DNA of 64,000 bases. Origin: Chitinophagaceae bacterium. GTDB taxonomy: Bacteria > Bacteroidota > Bacteroidia > Chitinophagales > Chitinophagaceae. Each line of letters begins with the position of its first letter. Position 1 is the first letter of the stretch. The position numbers were made by a program, and so were the translations under genes. The notes beneath the pieces were generated by a model. It worked only from the letters and a program-made list of their open reading frames with translations, ran no database searches and was not told the origin of the DNA. Location of the stretch: positions 1 through 64,000 of the forward strand of contig JAHBTL010000031.1 of NCBI GenBank assembly GCA_019638615.1, read 5' to 3'. This document shows, piece by piece, positions 54,701 through 62,270 of the stretch.

Positions 54701-54998
54701 GCAGTACAGGCAACTGGTGGCTGCTTTGCTCGATGCAAAGGAAAAAGGAATAATTACTATTCAGCAGACCAATGATATCGCAGTGGCAGTTACAGCGTAT
54801 TACCTTGATAACATAAGCTTCAGGACAAAAGACTGGACGATGCTGGATCATTCCACCGACACATTCAAAACCATGGATGAGAAAGGAATAGACATGCAGC
54901 GAATATTCAAAGAATGGAACCAGCAGGATGTGCAGCTGCAGCAACCGGACGCAGATGTATATAAAGTTTATCGTATGCTCACTGCTCATAAAAAATAG
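48720..54998 (+). CDS. Giant baseplate protein (Pvc12-like), 2092 aa
   Basis: The largest gene in the window. The start carries the baseplate motif IWTDHNVHDPGITILEMLCY with LLDLGYRTTLP (about 42-73). The C-terminal part has the conserved IHLIEHILLRPL (about 1760) and TVVLPAWPLRFRKKENREL with PAHIMIRVLWLRPADLCEFE (about 1820-1865). Between about 580 and 1700 there are several similar beta-strand/helix units with a Y-x-F-x(3-5)...S-x-x-Y-x-S-x-x-EA pattern, reminiscent of DUF1508/YegP-type repeats. The family core is much shorter, so this middle region is an insertion, probably outward facing. It ends one base before the tape-measure gene. Confidence 0.85.
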   Translation: MAEQSTDNKVIRKKDDTFPEWLNFDQLRSEGIDHIGRLSGNIWTDHNVHDPGITILEMLCYALLDLGYRTTLPDNDLFANDPAKTDGTADFFSPSSILANNPLTILDYRRLLIDIPGIRNAWIEVNDWLIDTNIIATDDYSVSKQVDPGRLPCNNMLATAKNADGSSSYGFLNGLYHVYVDLEKNVETDFNTPQGTEELKRIKKDVSRALQSHRNLCEDFIDLMILCKQEIAVSANIELEPNANPEKVYLQIMRDLRNFFSPAPRFYTLQALLDKGKNIEDIYAGRPYDVKQSHGFVDTDEFENIVLKKEIHLSDVYHVIFDVPGVSAVCDIRIMNVALSPCSDKNGYKDWLFRLHKNHVAEFKAGNSQLKFVQNGVNVTVAKPSLPLSLPGRALYNSPSPYLDAAIPKGIYRADLDEYYSIQNEFPGVYKIGAGQLLDSMPDIRKSQAYQLKGYLLFFDQLLADYLSQLKNARALLSLSQPIDIKDDRTYFANTLNTVSDIDKLTRFNSSGQLLKQGKLLAFPVAREKLEQLIKKQKITEDDIRKASVPYMFTSGAASSIAISQLAEDLSEGNYTPQLIKTFNGCYFFYFITSSDKIALFGSGHYTSEKQARRDADLVLVSSGFQQNYRSYINAADQLHSFELDLDVYDHSKILQMISEDENRYAKRKQQFLDHLLARFAERFTDYAMLSYGLADNDKLVQQDIIAKQNFLGAYPELSSNRGKAYDYKLDGWNTPNISGMEKRFGALAGIEKWERTNHCHFDVLPYERQVYVHISTTSGDKEYDILKGIDRFDESDGADAYLSLVKALGDRNNYDKRKSVYAGKEEIFVRDGLHRYEHPWQFDSSEIDAEIDKLHRLFSQQPLPEHSSMYDQQLSVRNAEGKEVLIRKDVIKYPSKEMPVKEGIIKEINEKKKWNHTGLPSLDPDYRMINSPEKPSTLINVNAFAIEGQKNDLKGKQYTYEFVVDPKEEKLFLFHSVNDFENKELAEEQGRLFLFELLNEKSYDCIKKAERQYCITVAKDGKVQAVDSIEYENGAAAYEGAKRIMEYVNRQVYDLVMVATESAWKFNYPLSYPGKKEFIFTSKKDYPVKGAATKEAKSLVSAVKGYAITKSQKNELEIKDADNTVIAFCSVAGEKNEIATDLLLAQQLFELKNQVNSFIQQPAKYQEKYIVSGEVSTKEAWIYRLYRKNHYEARYLKGAESDKEQQKKLIKEIFKKYPDEYTILELCYGGDIIRERKHGKCNATFYHYEIKCRNRFYTKQPVQLKELVLFESVQGYESVDEAKKAFEENYMSILSLGIKEASYGTDINFKEIFTEGTGNTDDTPAIVFIPKETMEEYGNHDDNVKRNLVVHARSFPVRAIKKSSPEFTSLFSCKISKTETPVLPVKCGEAKPEKDVFYFILSEKPDAGIPGSIEDAWASENYYDTMAEALEAFNFFILLLRYKGNYHISRDCDCRWQLYIHEILAVSERKFATEQLAWGVEGVEKFISVAQADHSFHAYFDKDFCRYTFYTTCADSGLVHPCTYETPEKRDQKLQQLYDAAKNDSFLNPDWKWESLSKELQDILHKLTREKGPLSPDQVLDIFDTIRNGDLDAELSKLADEERKKLAVFATQYPLSRHICGGDKTPCYNIWLRLAEDTNGKEDDCGNETASAICGCTIAWETHFCYKTADEAELELKRLPSILKDSSIYRGSFDCPCGEYGIRVVWPCEEFSPKRKAAKKDIPVYCNEAIAFNPQYYPMPRMACEAIDRARKLINDEGIHLIEHILLRPLNDKECDDLVPSCPGTQCDFDWPVNEEDHCKEDNSRSNIRFLPGEDPYSFIATVVLPAWPLRFRKKENRELLENILQREVPAHIMIRVLWLRPADLCEFELLFKHWIIEKSGRDTCSEKYSKKEFIGFLFRKQFNCLPDTFPCDSCEPVKQEEHHSESNWLSLVNRLYCWSDIRCSSSQAESKFVNDRFKTYKINLETYTKGVKNTALTERAGTFLKAPKHTPEQYRQLVAALLDAKEKGIITIQQTNDIAVAVTAYYLDNISFRTKDWTMLDHSTDTFKTMDEKGIDMQRIFKEWNQQDVQLQQPDADVYKVYRMLTAHKK

Positions 54999-56576
54999 AT
55001 GATGGTACACCTCATAAAAAAACAGTCTATCTATCTTAGCATACCGCTGCAGGTAAATGCTTTTTCATTGCAGCATGAGGTGAGCCGTTCTTATCGGAAT
55101 GTGATAGTGCCGCAATTGGAAAAGCTGTTCGACAGGATAGCAGGTACTGACGAGATCATCGAGATTGACAAACTGGAAATAGATGCTGGCATTTTTACAA
55201 TCGATCAGATAGAACATAACCAATGGGCAGATGAGATCAGTGAACAGATATCGCGGCGGCTGGAAGAAATGATTCGTTCAAACTCAGAAAGTACCGGTAT
55301 TTCTTTTACGGGTTTGGGTATGTCGGGTTTCAGGCAATGGATGTATTATATGCAAAAAGGTTACCTGCCTTGGAACAACAAAATACGGGGCGAAGAATGG
55401 CACAGGCAGGTATTTGAAACATTGGCTGCAGATTATAACAGCGTTACTGAATTGCGCAAACTGGTACTGGCAAATGCATACGTGCGTGAAAGGATTGTTT
55501 ACCAGCATGATGAGTTATTTATAGAAAAACTGATTACGATACTGACAGCAAGAACCCAGAAGGGGCTTAAAGAAATAGTTGATGAAATGACAGAGCTGTT
55601 TTTCCTTGCCCGGAGGAAAGAAACTCTTTTTCAACATGCACCATATCGCGAGATAAGACAATCAATATATCGTGCTGTTCTTGTTCTGTCCTCTGTTAAT
55701 AAAAAGCCCGGACCTGCTGAATTTGCGGAAATTATATGCTCATTATGGGTCAGAAATGCTGGTACTGTATCAAAGCTGGCCGGTCTTCCTGTAATAAGAA
55801 ATAATACAGTATGGAAGCTGGTTGAAAAACTTACTGATAAAAGAAATCAGGCCCAGCTACTTCAAAAAGATCAAGCAGCCATTCCCGGTAAAAGGATATT
55901 ACCTGGTACAAATGACAATAACGAAGACCGGGAGCAGATGGCTGGTTCTCAAAAAGCAGTTAATGATAACAAGGCAGCAACTCCTGTTCCGGATGATATA
56001 ATTATGACTGAAACATTTATCACCGGGCGGGTAGTAAAAAAGCAGGAGCAGCCGGTGAGCCATGAAGTTTCGAAAGACATATTCGTGTCAAATGCAGGAA
56101 TGGTAATGCTTCATTGCTTTTTGTATCCTTTATTCAATTATCTCGGACTAATTAAGAATAATGAGTTTACGGATGATAACAGCAGGCTGAAAGCATTACA
56201 GCTTTTATATTACCTGGCTACCGGCAGAGATAAAGCTCCGGAATATGACTTATTAATTCCTAAAATACTTTGTGGTTACGCGATTGATATGCCCGTTCCT
56301 TCGGGGGTTGAGTTGACGGAAGATGAAAAAAAAGAGACGGATGGTTTATTATCAGAGGTCATTGCCCAATGGAAAAAACCCATATCCATTGCCGGTTTGC
56401 GTGAAGGGTTCCTGCAACGCGGCGGTAAGTTATTTGTAAGAAATGAAAGGTTAAACCTGGTAGTTGAAACGAATACGATAGATGTATTGCTTACTACCTT
56501 GCCGTGGGGGATGGGAGTGATCAAATTGCCATGGATGCCCAAACCGCTGATGGTGGATTGGGGTGGGGAAAGATAA
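54999..56576 (+). CDS. Contractile injection system tape-measure protein (CIS_TMP)
   Basis: A 525-aa protein of the CIS_TMP family (Afp14/Pvc14-like), proposed to set particle length. The N terminus HLIKKQSIYLSIPLQVNAFS, LQHEVSRSYRNVIVPQLEKL, FDRIAGTDEIIEIDKLEIDA and the C terminus AGMVMLHCFLYPLFNYLGLI, LLYYLATGRD, PKILCGYAIDMPVPSGVELT, LREGFLQRGGKL and TLPWGMGVIKLPWMPKPLMV fit the family well. The linking part (about 280-360) is low-complexity and charged. It starts right after the stop of the giant baseplate gene. Confidence 0.92.
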   Translation: MMVHLIKKQSIYLSIPLQVNAFSLQHEVSRSYRNVIVPQLEKLFDRIAGTDEIIEIDKLEIDAGIFTIDQIEHNQWADEISEQISRRLEEMIRSNSESTGISFTGLGMSGFRQWMYYMQKGYLPWNNKIRGEEWHRQVFETLAADYNSVTELRKLVLANAYVRERIVYQHDELFIEKLITILTARTQKGLKEIVDEMTELFFLARRKETLFQHAPYREIRQSIYRAVLVLSSVNKKPGPAEFAEIICSLWVRNAGTVSKLAGLPVIRNNTVWKLVEKLTDKRNQAQLLQKDQAAIPGKRILPGTNDNNEDREQMAGSQKAVNDNKAATPVPDDIIMTETFITGRVVKKQEQPVSHEVSKDIFVSNAGMVMLHCFLYPLFNYLGLIKNNEFTDDNSRLKALQLLYYLATGRDKAPEYDLLIPKILCGYAIDMPVPSGVELTEDEKKETDGLLSEVIAQWKKPISIAGLREGFLQRGGKLFVRNERLNLVVETNTIDVLLTTLPWGMGVIKLPWMPKPLMVDWGGER

Positions 56577-56623
56577 TGAACGTAAGGTATAACGAACAAG
56601 GATGAGGTTGAATAGTATCTTAA

Positions 56624-59600
56624 ATGAAATTTTTTTCCGATAGTAAAGCAACTGTTTCCAGGAACAGTAATACTTTTTTTCAGCAAAAAAGTAAGAAGGA
56701 TTTTTTTGGAACTGCTGTACAGGAGAACGGTTTTTTACCGGATATGGAATATAATCCCGTACAGTATGCCCAGCCCGAAACTTACACAGAAACGGAAGAA
56801 GAACCTGCTATTACCGACAGGGTTACCGTTGAAAAAGATATTTACCAAACGCCCGGATCATTCATTGAAGAATACTCTCCTGGTACTACGGTTGAGCCAC
56901 CCCAAAAAAATACCGGTAATGAAGCTCTCCGCACTTCAATAGAAGATACAGCTCCTGCAAATGAAGAGTTAACTATAACCCCGGAGGTGCAGGAAGAAGA
57001 ACCTGCTGAAACTTTTGCCGAAGAAAAAATAGCTACCAGCACCATACTCATCGATACCAGTGAGCCCCCTGCCCCTGTAGCAGAAACACCGGCTGAAGTG
57101 ATAGCTAAGAGCCAGGAAAGAGATGAAAAAGATAAAGAGAGTACAGAAGAAGTAGTTGAAAATACTAGTGATAAAGCACCGGGTATTGCAGAGGTTCCGG
57201 AGGATAAAGAAGCTATTCAGCCGGAGAAAGAAAACGAACATCAAAAAGCCGAAGGAGAATTAAAATCTGGAAAGCAGGCTAAAGAGAAAGAGCAGGAAGT
57301 AGCGGCAGAAACTGCTGAACCTGTAGCGTCAGAAAATACCGAAGCAGCACAGGAAGAAAAAGTTGTTGGTGAAGGAGAAGGCGGTGTTGCAATAGAAGCA
57401 CCCGTTGCTGAACAACAGGAAGCTGCTGCACTGGATGGTACTGATACAGGTTCATTGCTGAAAAGCTGGACGAATGCACCACCCGTAAGCTTTATTCAAA
57501 ACGCTGCAAAAGTGGATGGGCTCGCTACTACTGCACAGGAGAAGGAAAAAACCGGACTCAAGGAAAGTTATCCTGAAATAGAACAACCGACCGGTATACC
57601 TCCTAAACAAACCGCCGGTGAAGGTGAAGTAGTGACAGGAAGCGGCGGCGTTTCAACAGATGTTCCGCAATTGCAACCGGAAGGTGAAGCAGTAAAAGTG
57701 CCTGTGCCTGTGCCGGCACCTGTTTCCAAAACTCCCGTCAATAATACGCCTATACCACAGGGCATCGATGCCAAATCGCAGGAAGCAGAGGATGAAGGAA
57801 GCTGGTGGGATAGAATGGCAGGTAAGATCAGTAAGTTCCTCGGTGGTCTGAAGACAGAAGATAATACAGTAGATACAGATCCGGGTAAAGCACCAAAGGT
57901 TCCGCTAGAAGGTGAATCCGATCCGCAGCAGAATGAAAAACATTCGGAGGAAGCCAATGCAAGTGTGGATGATGAGAAATCGAAATCGGATGAAGCAACA
58001 CAACAATATTTTGGTGAAGATGATGTATATCCCGAAGTCGAGCCGCAGATGATGACGCCGGGTACTGATCCCGCCGCACCTGCACAGTATAAGAATGCAG
58101 AAGCACGTGAGCTGTCACCTATCGATGGAGAAACGGCTGCATCATTCAATATCGAAGCGAAAGCGAAGATGGATGAGCAGGTAAGTATCGAGATGGCCAA
58201 ACATGAACAGGCGCGTGAGCAGATGGAGAGCGATTCGGTGATGGAAAGAGAAAAAACGGATAATGATATTGCAGCTGAAAATGCAAAAACAAAAGCCGAA
58301 CAGGAATCGCTGCAAAGCAAGGCCAAATCCGATGTGGAAGGTTATCGTTCCGACTGGAAAACAGAGAATGAGGATGTGAAGAAAGAATATGCTGATAAAT
58401 CGGAAACCAAGCGCAAGGAGATAGATGGTGAGATCGATACTAAGGTGAAGGAAACGGATACAGAGGTCACAGCAAAGTATGATGAAGCGAAGAAAAAAGC
58501 AGAAACAGAAAAGGTAAAATCGGAAGAAGAGGCAGCGCGTAAGAAGAGAGAAGAAGAAAATAAACCACGGTCATGGTGGCAAAAGATCAAGGATGGTGTG
58601 TCCAGTGTCTTCAATGCGATCAAGGGTGCGCTGAATAAGATATTTAATGCATTGCGTTCTTTAGTAAAAGGGATTATCGATGCAGTGAAATCGGTGGTGG
58701 TTGGATTGATCGACCTGGCACGCAAAGCTATTGTAGGATTGATAAAAGCATTTGGTGAAGCGCTGAAGGCTTTTGTAAATATTGCACTGGCTGCATTCCC
58801 TGAGCTGGCCAAGAAATTCAATGAGTATATCGATAAAGCTGTCAATGCTGCTGTGGATGCGGTGAATAAACTGGCGGATGCATTGAAAGCCGCGGTTGAA
58901 TTCCTGCTGAATGCATTGGCTTCTGTCCTCGACGCTATACTGGGAGCCTTCCAGGCAATATACAATGCGATACTGGATGTACTGCATTTCCTGGTGGTAG
59001 GCCTGATGGAAATACTGGAAGGTATTGCCAACCTGGTAAGAGCTGCCTCCGATATGCCGGACCATTTCTGGGGACAGGTATCCGAAGAAATGCTTGGCGT
59101 GGATATTACCAAACCATTGCCCAATGAAATACCGATGCCGGGTAATACACAACAGGCAGCACAGACCAAAGTAGAGAATGGAGAGATCACCCAGCAGGAA
59201 GCTGATATAGCACAGAAGACAACCCTGCAAACCAATGATGTGGCTGTAGATGAAGTGCCCCGTGATTTTGAGCTCGATCCTGAGTTGATGACGCAATTGA
59301 ATACGATGCCGGAGGAAGGTGATATGATGATCGATACGCCGCAGGAAGGTGGTGAACAGGAAGTAGAAGCCAAGAAAGAAGAAGCGCTCACTGCTGAGCC
59401 TGCGCCTGAAACAGAGCAGACCACGGAAGGAATCGGTGAAACAACCGAAACTTCTTCGCCTGGGGCTGAAACCGCAACGACCGGTGAGGAAATGTCTGCT
59501 GAAGGTGGGGAGATGGTAGGTCCATTCAGTGGCCCGGGTGAGCGCCTGGCGCATATGGCCAGTCAAATGAAAGAAGCCATTAAAAAATGGTGGGATGAAA

Positions 59601-60877
59601 ACAAAGTGAAGATTATTGCAGCATTGGTTTTAGGTATTGCGGGTGTTATACTTGCCAATGTTTTGACCGGCGGCGCTATTATGGCTGCATTGCCATTGCT
59701 GATGCAGATCGTTGCAGCAGCGTTTGCAGTGCAGGCTATTGCCAATGCTACAAAATATTTCGGTATCTTTCTGAAAGAGGGTTTTGCAGGCAATGTAATG
59801 GCAGGAGCTGTTGCCCTGGCCAGAGCTTCGGCGATCATCCTTATAGAACTGGTCACAAGTTTGCTGTTTGCGGGTAAGGGTGCAGTGAAAGGAATAAAGA
59901 CGGCTGTAAAAACCGTGGCGAAGCAGGGAGTGAAAGGCGCTCTGAAGACCGGCGCCAAAACAGCCAAAGCTGCTATGACTGCCACGCTGAAGCAAACCGG
60001 AAAAGCAGTGAAGGAATTGGGATCAATTGCCAAAGCGGGTGGTAAAGCACTGCTGAAGAATGGCAAGATGGTGCTGAAGGGCATTAAGAACGGCTTTGCC
60101 AAAGGTGCGAAAAGCTTTGGTTCGCTGGCAAAGAAGCTGGCGCAGAAGTTAAAGCTGAAACGGATCAAGATCGTCCGGAAAAAATGGCGGTTCTTTATTT
60201 GGGGCGAGTTTAATCCGTGGGTGTTGCTCGCGACCGGAGAGATAAAGGAGGTGGATGCTAAAGATGTAAAAGGATTAAAAGTTGGCGATGAAGTAGCAGG
60301 TGGTGGTATACTTATAGGTGTGAGGGAAGGAGATCAAGCCAGTAAACTTGTAAAAAAATTAAGAAAGGCTGCTAATAAGGCAGAAGCAGCAGATTTATAT
60401 AAGAAATTAAAAGGTAAAACTCCCGATAAAAGGAGTGCCATTATTTTTGGCGGAAAGAATACGAGAAAGTTAAGGAAGGGAATTGCACCACCTCAACCTC
60501 CTGGTTTCGAAGCGCATCATATCGTTCCGGAAGAATTAATTGACGAATTTGATGATTTCTTTAAGAAAATTAATTTTGATCCCCAGAATGGCTCTAAGAA
60601 TGGTATTATGATACCGCCCGACGACGATGTACTAGCAGCTGCTATAAAAGAAGATGCATCTATTGCGGCACAGTTCAAAAATTCAGCTAAACATAGCGGC
60701 AGTCATGGTAAATATACATTGAGAATAAAGAATAAAATTGATAGGATAAAAACTTTGTTAGATTCAGGGAAGATTACTTCTGCTGAAGCAGCAAAAAGGT
60801 TCGATTCAATTATTACTTCAGCTAGAAATGCAATCGAAAATGGAGGTGGTAAAAAAATCAATGATCTTAAATTCTAA
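56624..60877 (+). CDS. eCIS effector with C-terminal AHH-type nuclease
   Basis: A 1417-aa protein in the cargo position. It starts with a short basic segment (MKFFSDSKATVSRN, FFQQKSKKDFFGTAVQ), which resembles the start of eCIS cargo proteins. Next come an acidic Glu/Pro-rich stretch (to about 500), a coiled coil (about 510-645), long amphipathic helices (about 650-810) and hydrophobic membrane-like helices (about 995-1086). The last 130 residues hold an AHH-type HNH nuclease: AHH at 1297-1299 in FEAHHIVPEEL, KNGIMIPPDDD, and HSGSH (His1357, His1361) before KYTLRIKNKID. The neighbouring gene encodes an Imm11-like immunity protein. No DUF4157 protease motif (HExxH) is seen. DNA or RNA cleavage in the target cell is the likely action. 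Confidence 0.85.
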   Translation: MKFFSDSKATVSRNSNTFFQQKSKKDFFGTAVQENGFLPDMEYNPVQYAQPETYTETEEEPAITDRVTVEKDIYQTPGSFIEEYSPGTTVEPPQKNTGNEALRTSIEDTAPANEELTITPEVQEEEPAETFAEEKIATSTILIDTSEPPAPVAETPAEVIAKSQERDEKDKESTEEVVENTSDKAPGIAEVPEDKEAIQPEKENEHQKAEGELKSGKQAKEKEQEVAAETAEPVASENTEAAQEEKVVGEGEGGVAIEAPVAEQQEAAALDGTDTGSLLKSWTNAPPVSFIQNAAKVDGLATTAQEKEKTGLKESYPEIEQPTGIPPKQTAGEGEVVTGSGGVSTDVPQLQPEGEAVKVPVPVPAPVSKTPVNNTPIPQGIDAKSQEAEDEGSWWDRMAGKISKFLGGLKTEDNTVDTDPGKAPKVPLEGESDPQQNEKHSEEANASVDDEKSKSDEATQQYFGEDDVYPEVEPQMMTPGTDPAAPAQYKNAEARELSPIDGETAASFNIEAKAKMDEQVSIEMAKHEQAREQMESDSVMEREKTDNDIAAENAKTKAEQESLQSKAKSDVEGYRSDWKTENEDVKKEYADKSETKRKEIDGEIDTKVKETDTEVTAKYDEAKKKAETEKVKSEEEAARKKREEENKPRSWWQKIKDGVSSVFNAIKGALNKIFNALRSLVKGIIDAVKSVVVGLIDLARKAIVGLIKAFGEALKAFVNIALAAFPELAKKFNEYIDKAVNAAVDAVNKLADALKAAVEFLLNALASVLDAILGAFQAIYNAILDVLHFLVVGLMEILEGIANLVRAASDMPDHFWGQVSEEMLGVDITKPLPNEIPMPGNTQQAAQTKVENGEITQQEADIAQKTTLQTNDVAVDEVPRDFELDPELMTQLNTMPEEGDMMIDTPQEGGEQEVEAKKEEALTAEPAPETEQTTEGIGETTETSSPGAETATTGEEMSAEGGEMVGPFSGPGERLAHMASQMKEAIKKWWDENKVKIIAALVLGIAGVILANVLTGGAIMAALPLLMQIVAAAFAVQAIANATKYFGIFLKEGFAGNVMAGAVALARASAIILIELVTSLLFAGKGAVKGIKTAVKTVAKQGVKGALKTGAKTAKAAMTATLKQTGKAVKELGSIAKAGGKALLKNGKMVLKGIKNGFAKGAKSFGSLAKKLAQKLKLKRIKIVRKKWRFFIWGEFNPWVLLATGEIKEVDAKDVKGLKVGDEVAGGGILIGVREGDQASKLVKKLRKAANKAEAADLYKKLKGKTPDKRSAIIFGGKNTRKLRKGIAPPQPPGFEAHHIVPEELIDEFDDFFKKINFDPQNGSKNGIMIPPDDDVLAAAIKEDASIAAQFKNSAKHSGSHGKYTLRIKNKIDRIKTLLDSGKITSAEAAKRFDSIITSARNAIENGGGKKINDLKF

Positions 60878-60888
60878 AAGATAAAATC

Positions 60889-61443
60889 ATGGAAGACTAT
60901 TGTAGAATATTTATTGATATAAGGGAAAGTGATGCTTTTGTTACAAGCTTGAAATTTCCTGAAAAGGAAAAGAACAAGCTCACAACAGGGGAATTAATTG
61001 ATGAAAAAGTGAATATAGATGTTGAGCTAAAAAATAAAACGAAGAACTATCCCGATCTTATGGGTGATACGATGAGGAATCTTATTATTTCAGAAAAGTT
61101 CAAACAACTATTGGAGTTAATTGAGGAGCCTAAAAAAATTCAATTTATTCCTGTTGATGTTAGTGGGAAAAAATATTTTTTGTTAAATATTCTGAATGTA
61201 ATTAGCTGTTTTAACTGGGAGCAATCTAAGTATACAACATTTAGTAATCCGAAAGTGCTCGATGAAGTAACCCACTTAGTTCTAAATAAGGAACCGCTAA
61301 AAGGAGTGAATATTTTTAGAATGAAGGAAGAGCCATTTCCTGTATTTATAAGTAGGAAATTACATGATGCCCTGGTCGACTACGGCATTACAGGAGTCGA
61401 ATTTATATATACCATGGACTTAACAGTTGATTTTGATTCTTGA
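60889..61443 (+). CDS. Imm11-type (DUF1629) immunity protein
   Basis: A 184-aa protein 11 bases after the nuclease gene. It matches the Imm11/DUF1629 pattern: YPDLMGDTMRNLIISEKFKQ with LLELIE, IQFIPVDVSGKKYFLLNILN, VISCFNWEQSKYT, then IFRMKEEPFPVFISRKLHDA and YGITGVEF. No signal peptide, so it works in the cytoplasm, where the nuclease would be made. It most likely binds the AHH domain and protects the producer and its kin. Its AT-rich composition, like that of the toxin's last part (60240 onward), differs from the rest of the operon, as expected for a module exchanged by recombination. Confidence 0.85.
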   Translation: MEDYCRIFIDIRESDAFVTSLKFPEKEKNKLTTGELIDEKVNIDVELKNKTKNYPDLMGDTMRNLIISEKFKQLLELIEEPKKIQFIPVDVSGKKYFLLNILNVISCFNWEQSKYTTFSNPKVLDEVTHLVLNKEPLKGVNIFRMKEEPFPVFISRKLHDALVDYGITGVEFIYTMDLTVDFDS

Positions 61444-61465
61444 ATTGCTATGCTCAAAAAGATTT

Positions 61466-62251
61466 ATGCCCATCATCTCCATACTCATTCCCAAAGGCGG
61501 CACCGGCAAAACAATGACGGCTGTCAACCTTGCTGCGGCTTTATGCAAAAGGGGTTGTAAAGTGTTGCTGGTAGACATGGATCCGCAGGCCAATATGTCG
61601 CAGGCGCTTGGCCTGGAGGACAAGGATGGTGAACATTTTTTGAATGAACTGGAAAAAGTAAGAAATGAAATGCCCGCCAACATTGCGAATGCCATTGTTA
61701 CTACAGCCTGCGGGCTTGCCATTGTACCCGCCTCCCGTGCATTATCAAGAACAGACTATGAGCTGGTGGGAACGTATAAAGGAAGTGAAGTATTAAAGCG
61801 CTTGCTGGAACCTGTACAATATAAATACGATTTTGTTTTCATTGACTGTCCGAGCGCCTGGAACCAACTGACACAAAATGCAGCGGTAGCAAGCGATTTT
61901 GTATTAATGCCCATGCAGGCTGAAATGTTGCCGGAAAAAGGACTGGATAGCTTTTATTACAATCTTGAAGATTTCAGGAAAGAAAATGACACCATACCTG
62001 TGAGGGCAGATATACTGGGAATAATATTTACCAAATTCGACGAGAAGAAAAAGATTAACCGCGCCATTGCAAAAAAGCTATCCGATGAATATGGCGGTAA
62101 AGTATTCAATACCCGGATACGATGGAGCGCCCAGCTGGTTAATGCGCAGGTAGCAGGGTTGGATATATTCAGCTTTAATCCAAAATCGAATGGTGCAAAG
62201 GACTATGACAGCCTTGCCGCAGAATTCCTGGGCAGGTTTCAACACCGTTAA
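61466..62251 (+). CDS. ParA/MinD-type ATPase
   Basis: A 261-aa P-loop ATPase. The deviant Walker A motif is IPKGGTGKT (residues 8-16, Lys10 and Lys15), followed by AVNLAAALCKRGCKVLLVDM, DPQANMSQALG and the Walker B region YDFVFIDCPSAWNQL. I choose the ATG at 61466 because the Walker motif then follows the first strand normally; a TTG at 61427 would overlap the immunity gene. No ParB gene or parS site is seen. A role in particle positioning or distribution is possible, by analogy with other ParA-type systems, but this is inference. Confidence 0.85.
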   Translation: MPIISILIPKGGTGKTMTAVNLAAALCKRGCKVLLVDMDPQANMSQALGLEDKDGEHFLNELEKVRNEMPANIANAIVTTACGLAIVPASRALSRTDYELVGTYKGSEVLKRLLEPVQYKYDFVFIDCPSAWNQLTQNAAVASDFVLMPMQAEMLPEKGLDSFYYNLEDFRKENDTIPVRADILGIIFTKFDEKKKINRAIAKKLSDEYGGKVFNTRIRWSAQLVNAQVAGLDIFSFNPKSNGAKDYDSLAAEFLGRFQHR

Positions 62252-62270
62252 AGCCATCTAATATGCCACG

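Noticed and set aside
57568-59424. Long minus-strand open frames opposite the effector gene
   Set aside because: They are Ser-rich mirror translations of the Glu/Lys/Ala-rich plus-strand gene, with no motifs, and the plus-strand gene has clear domains.
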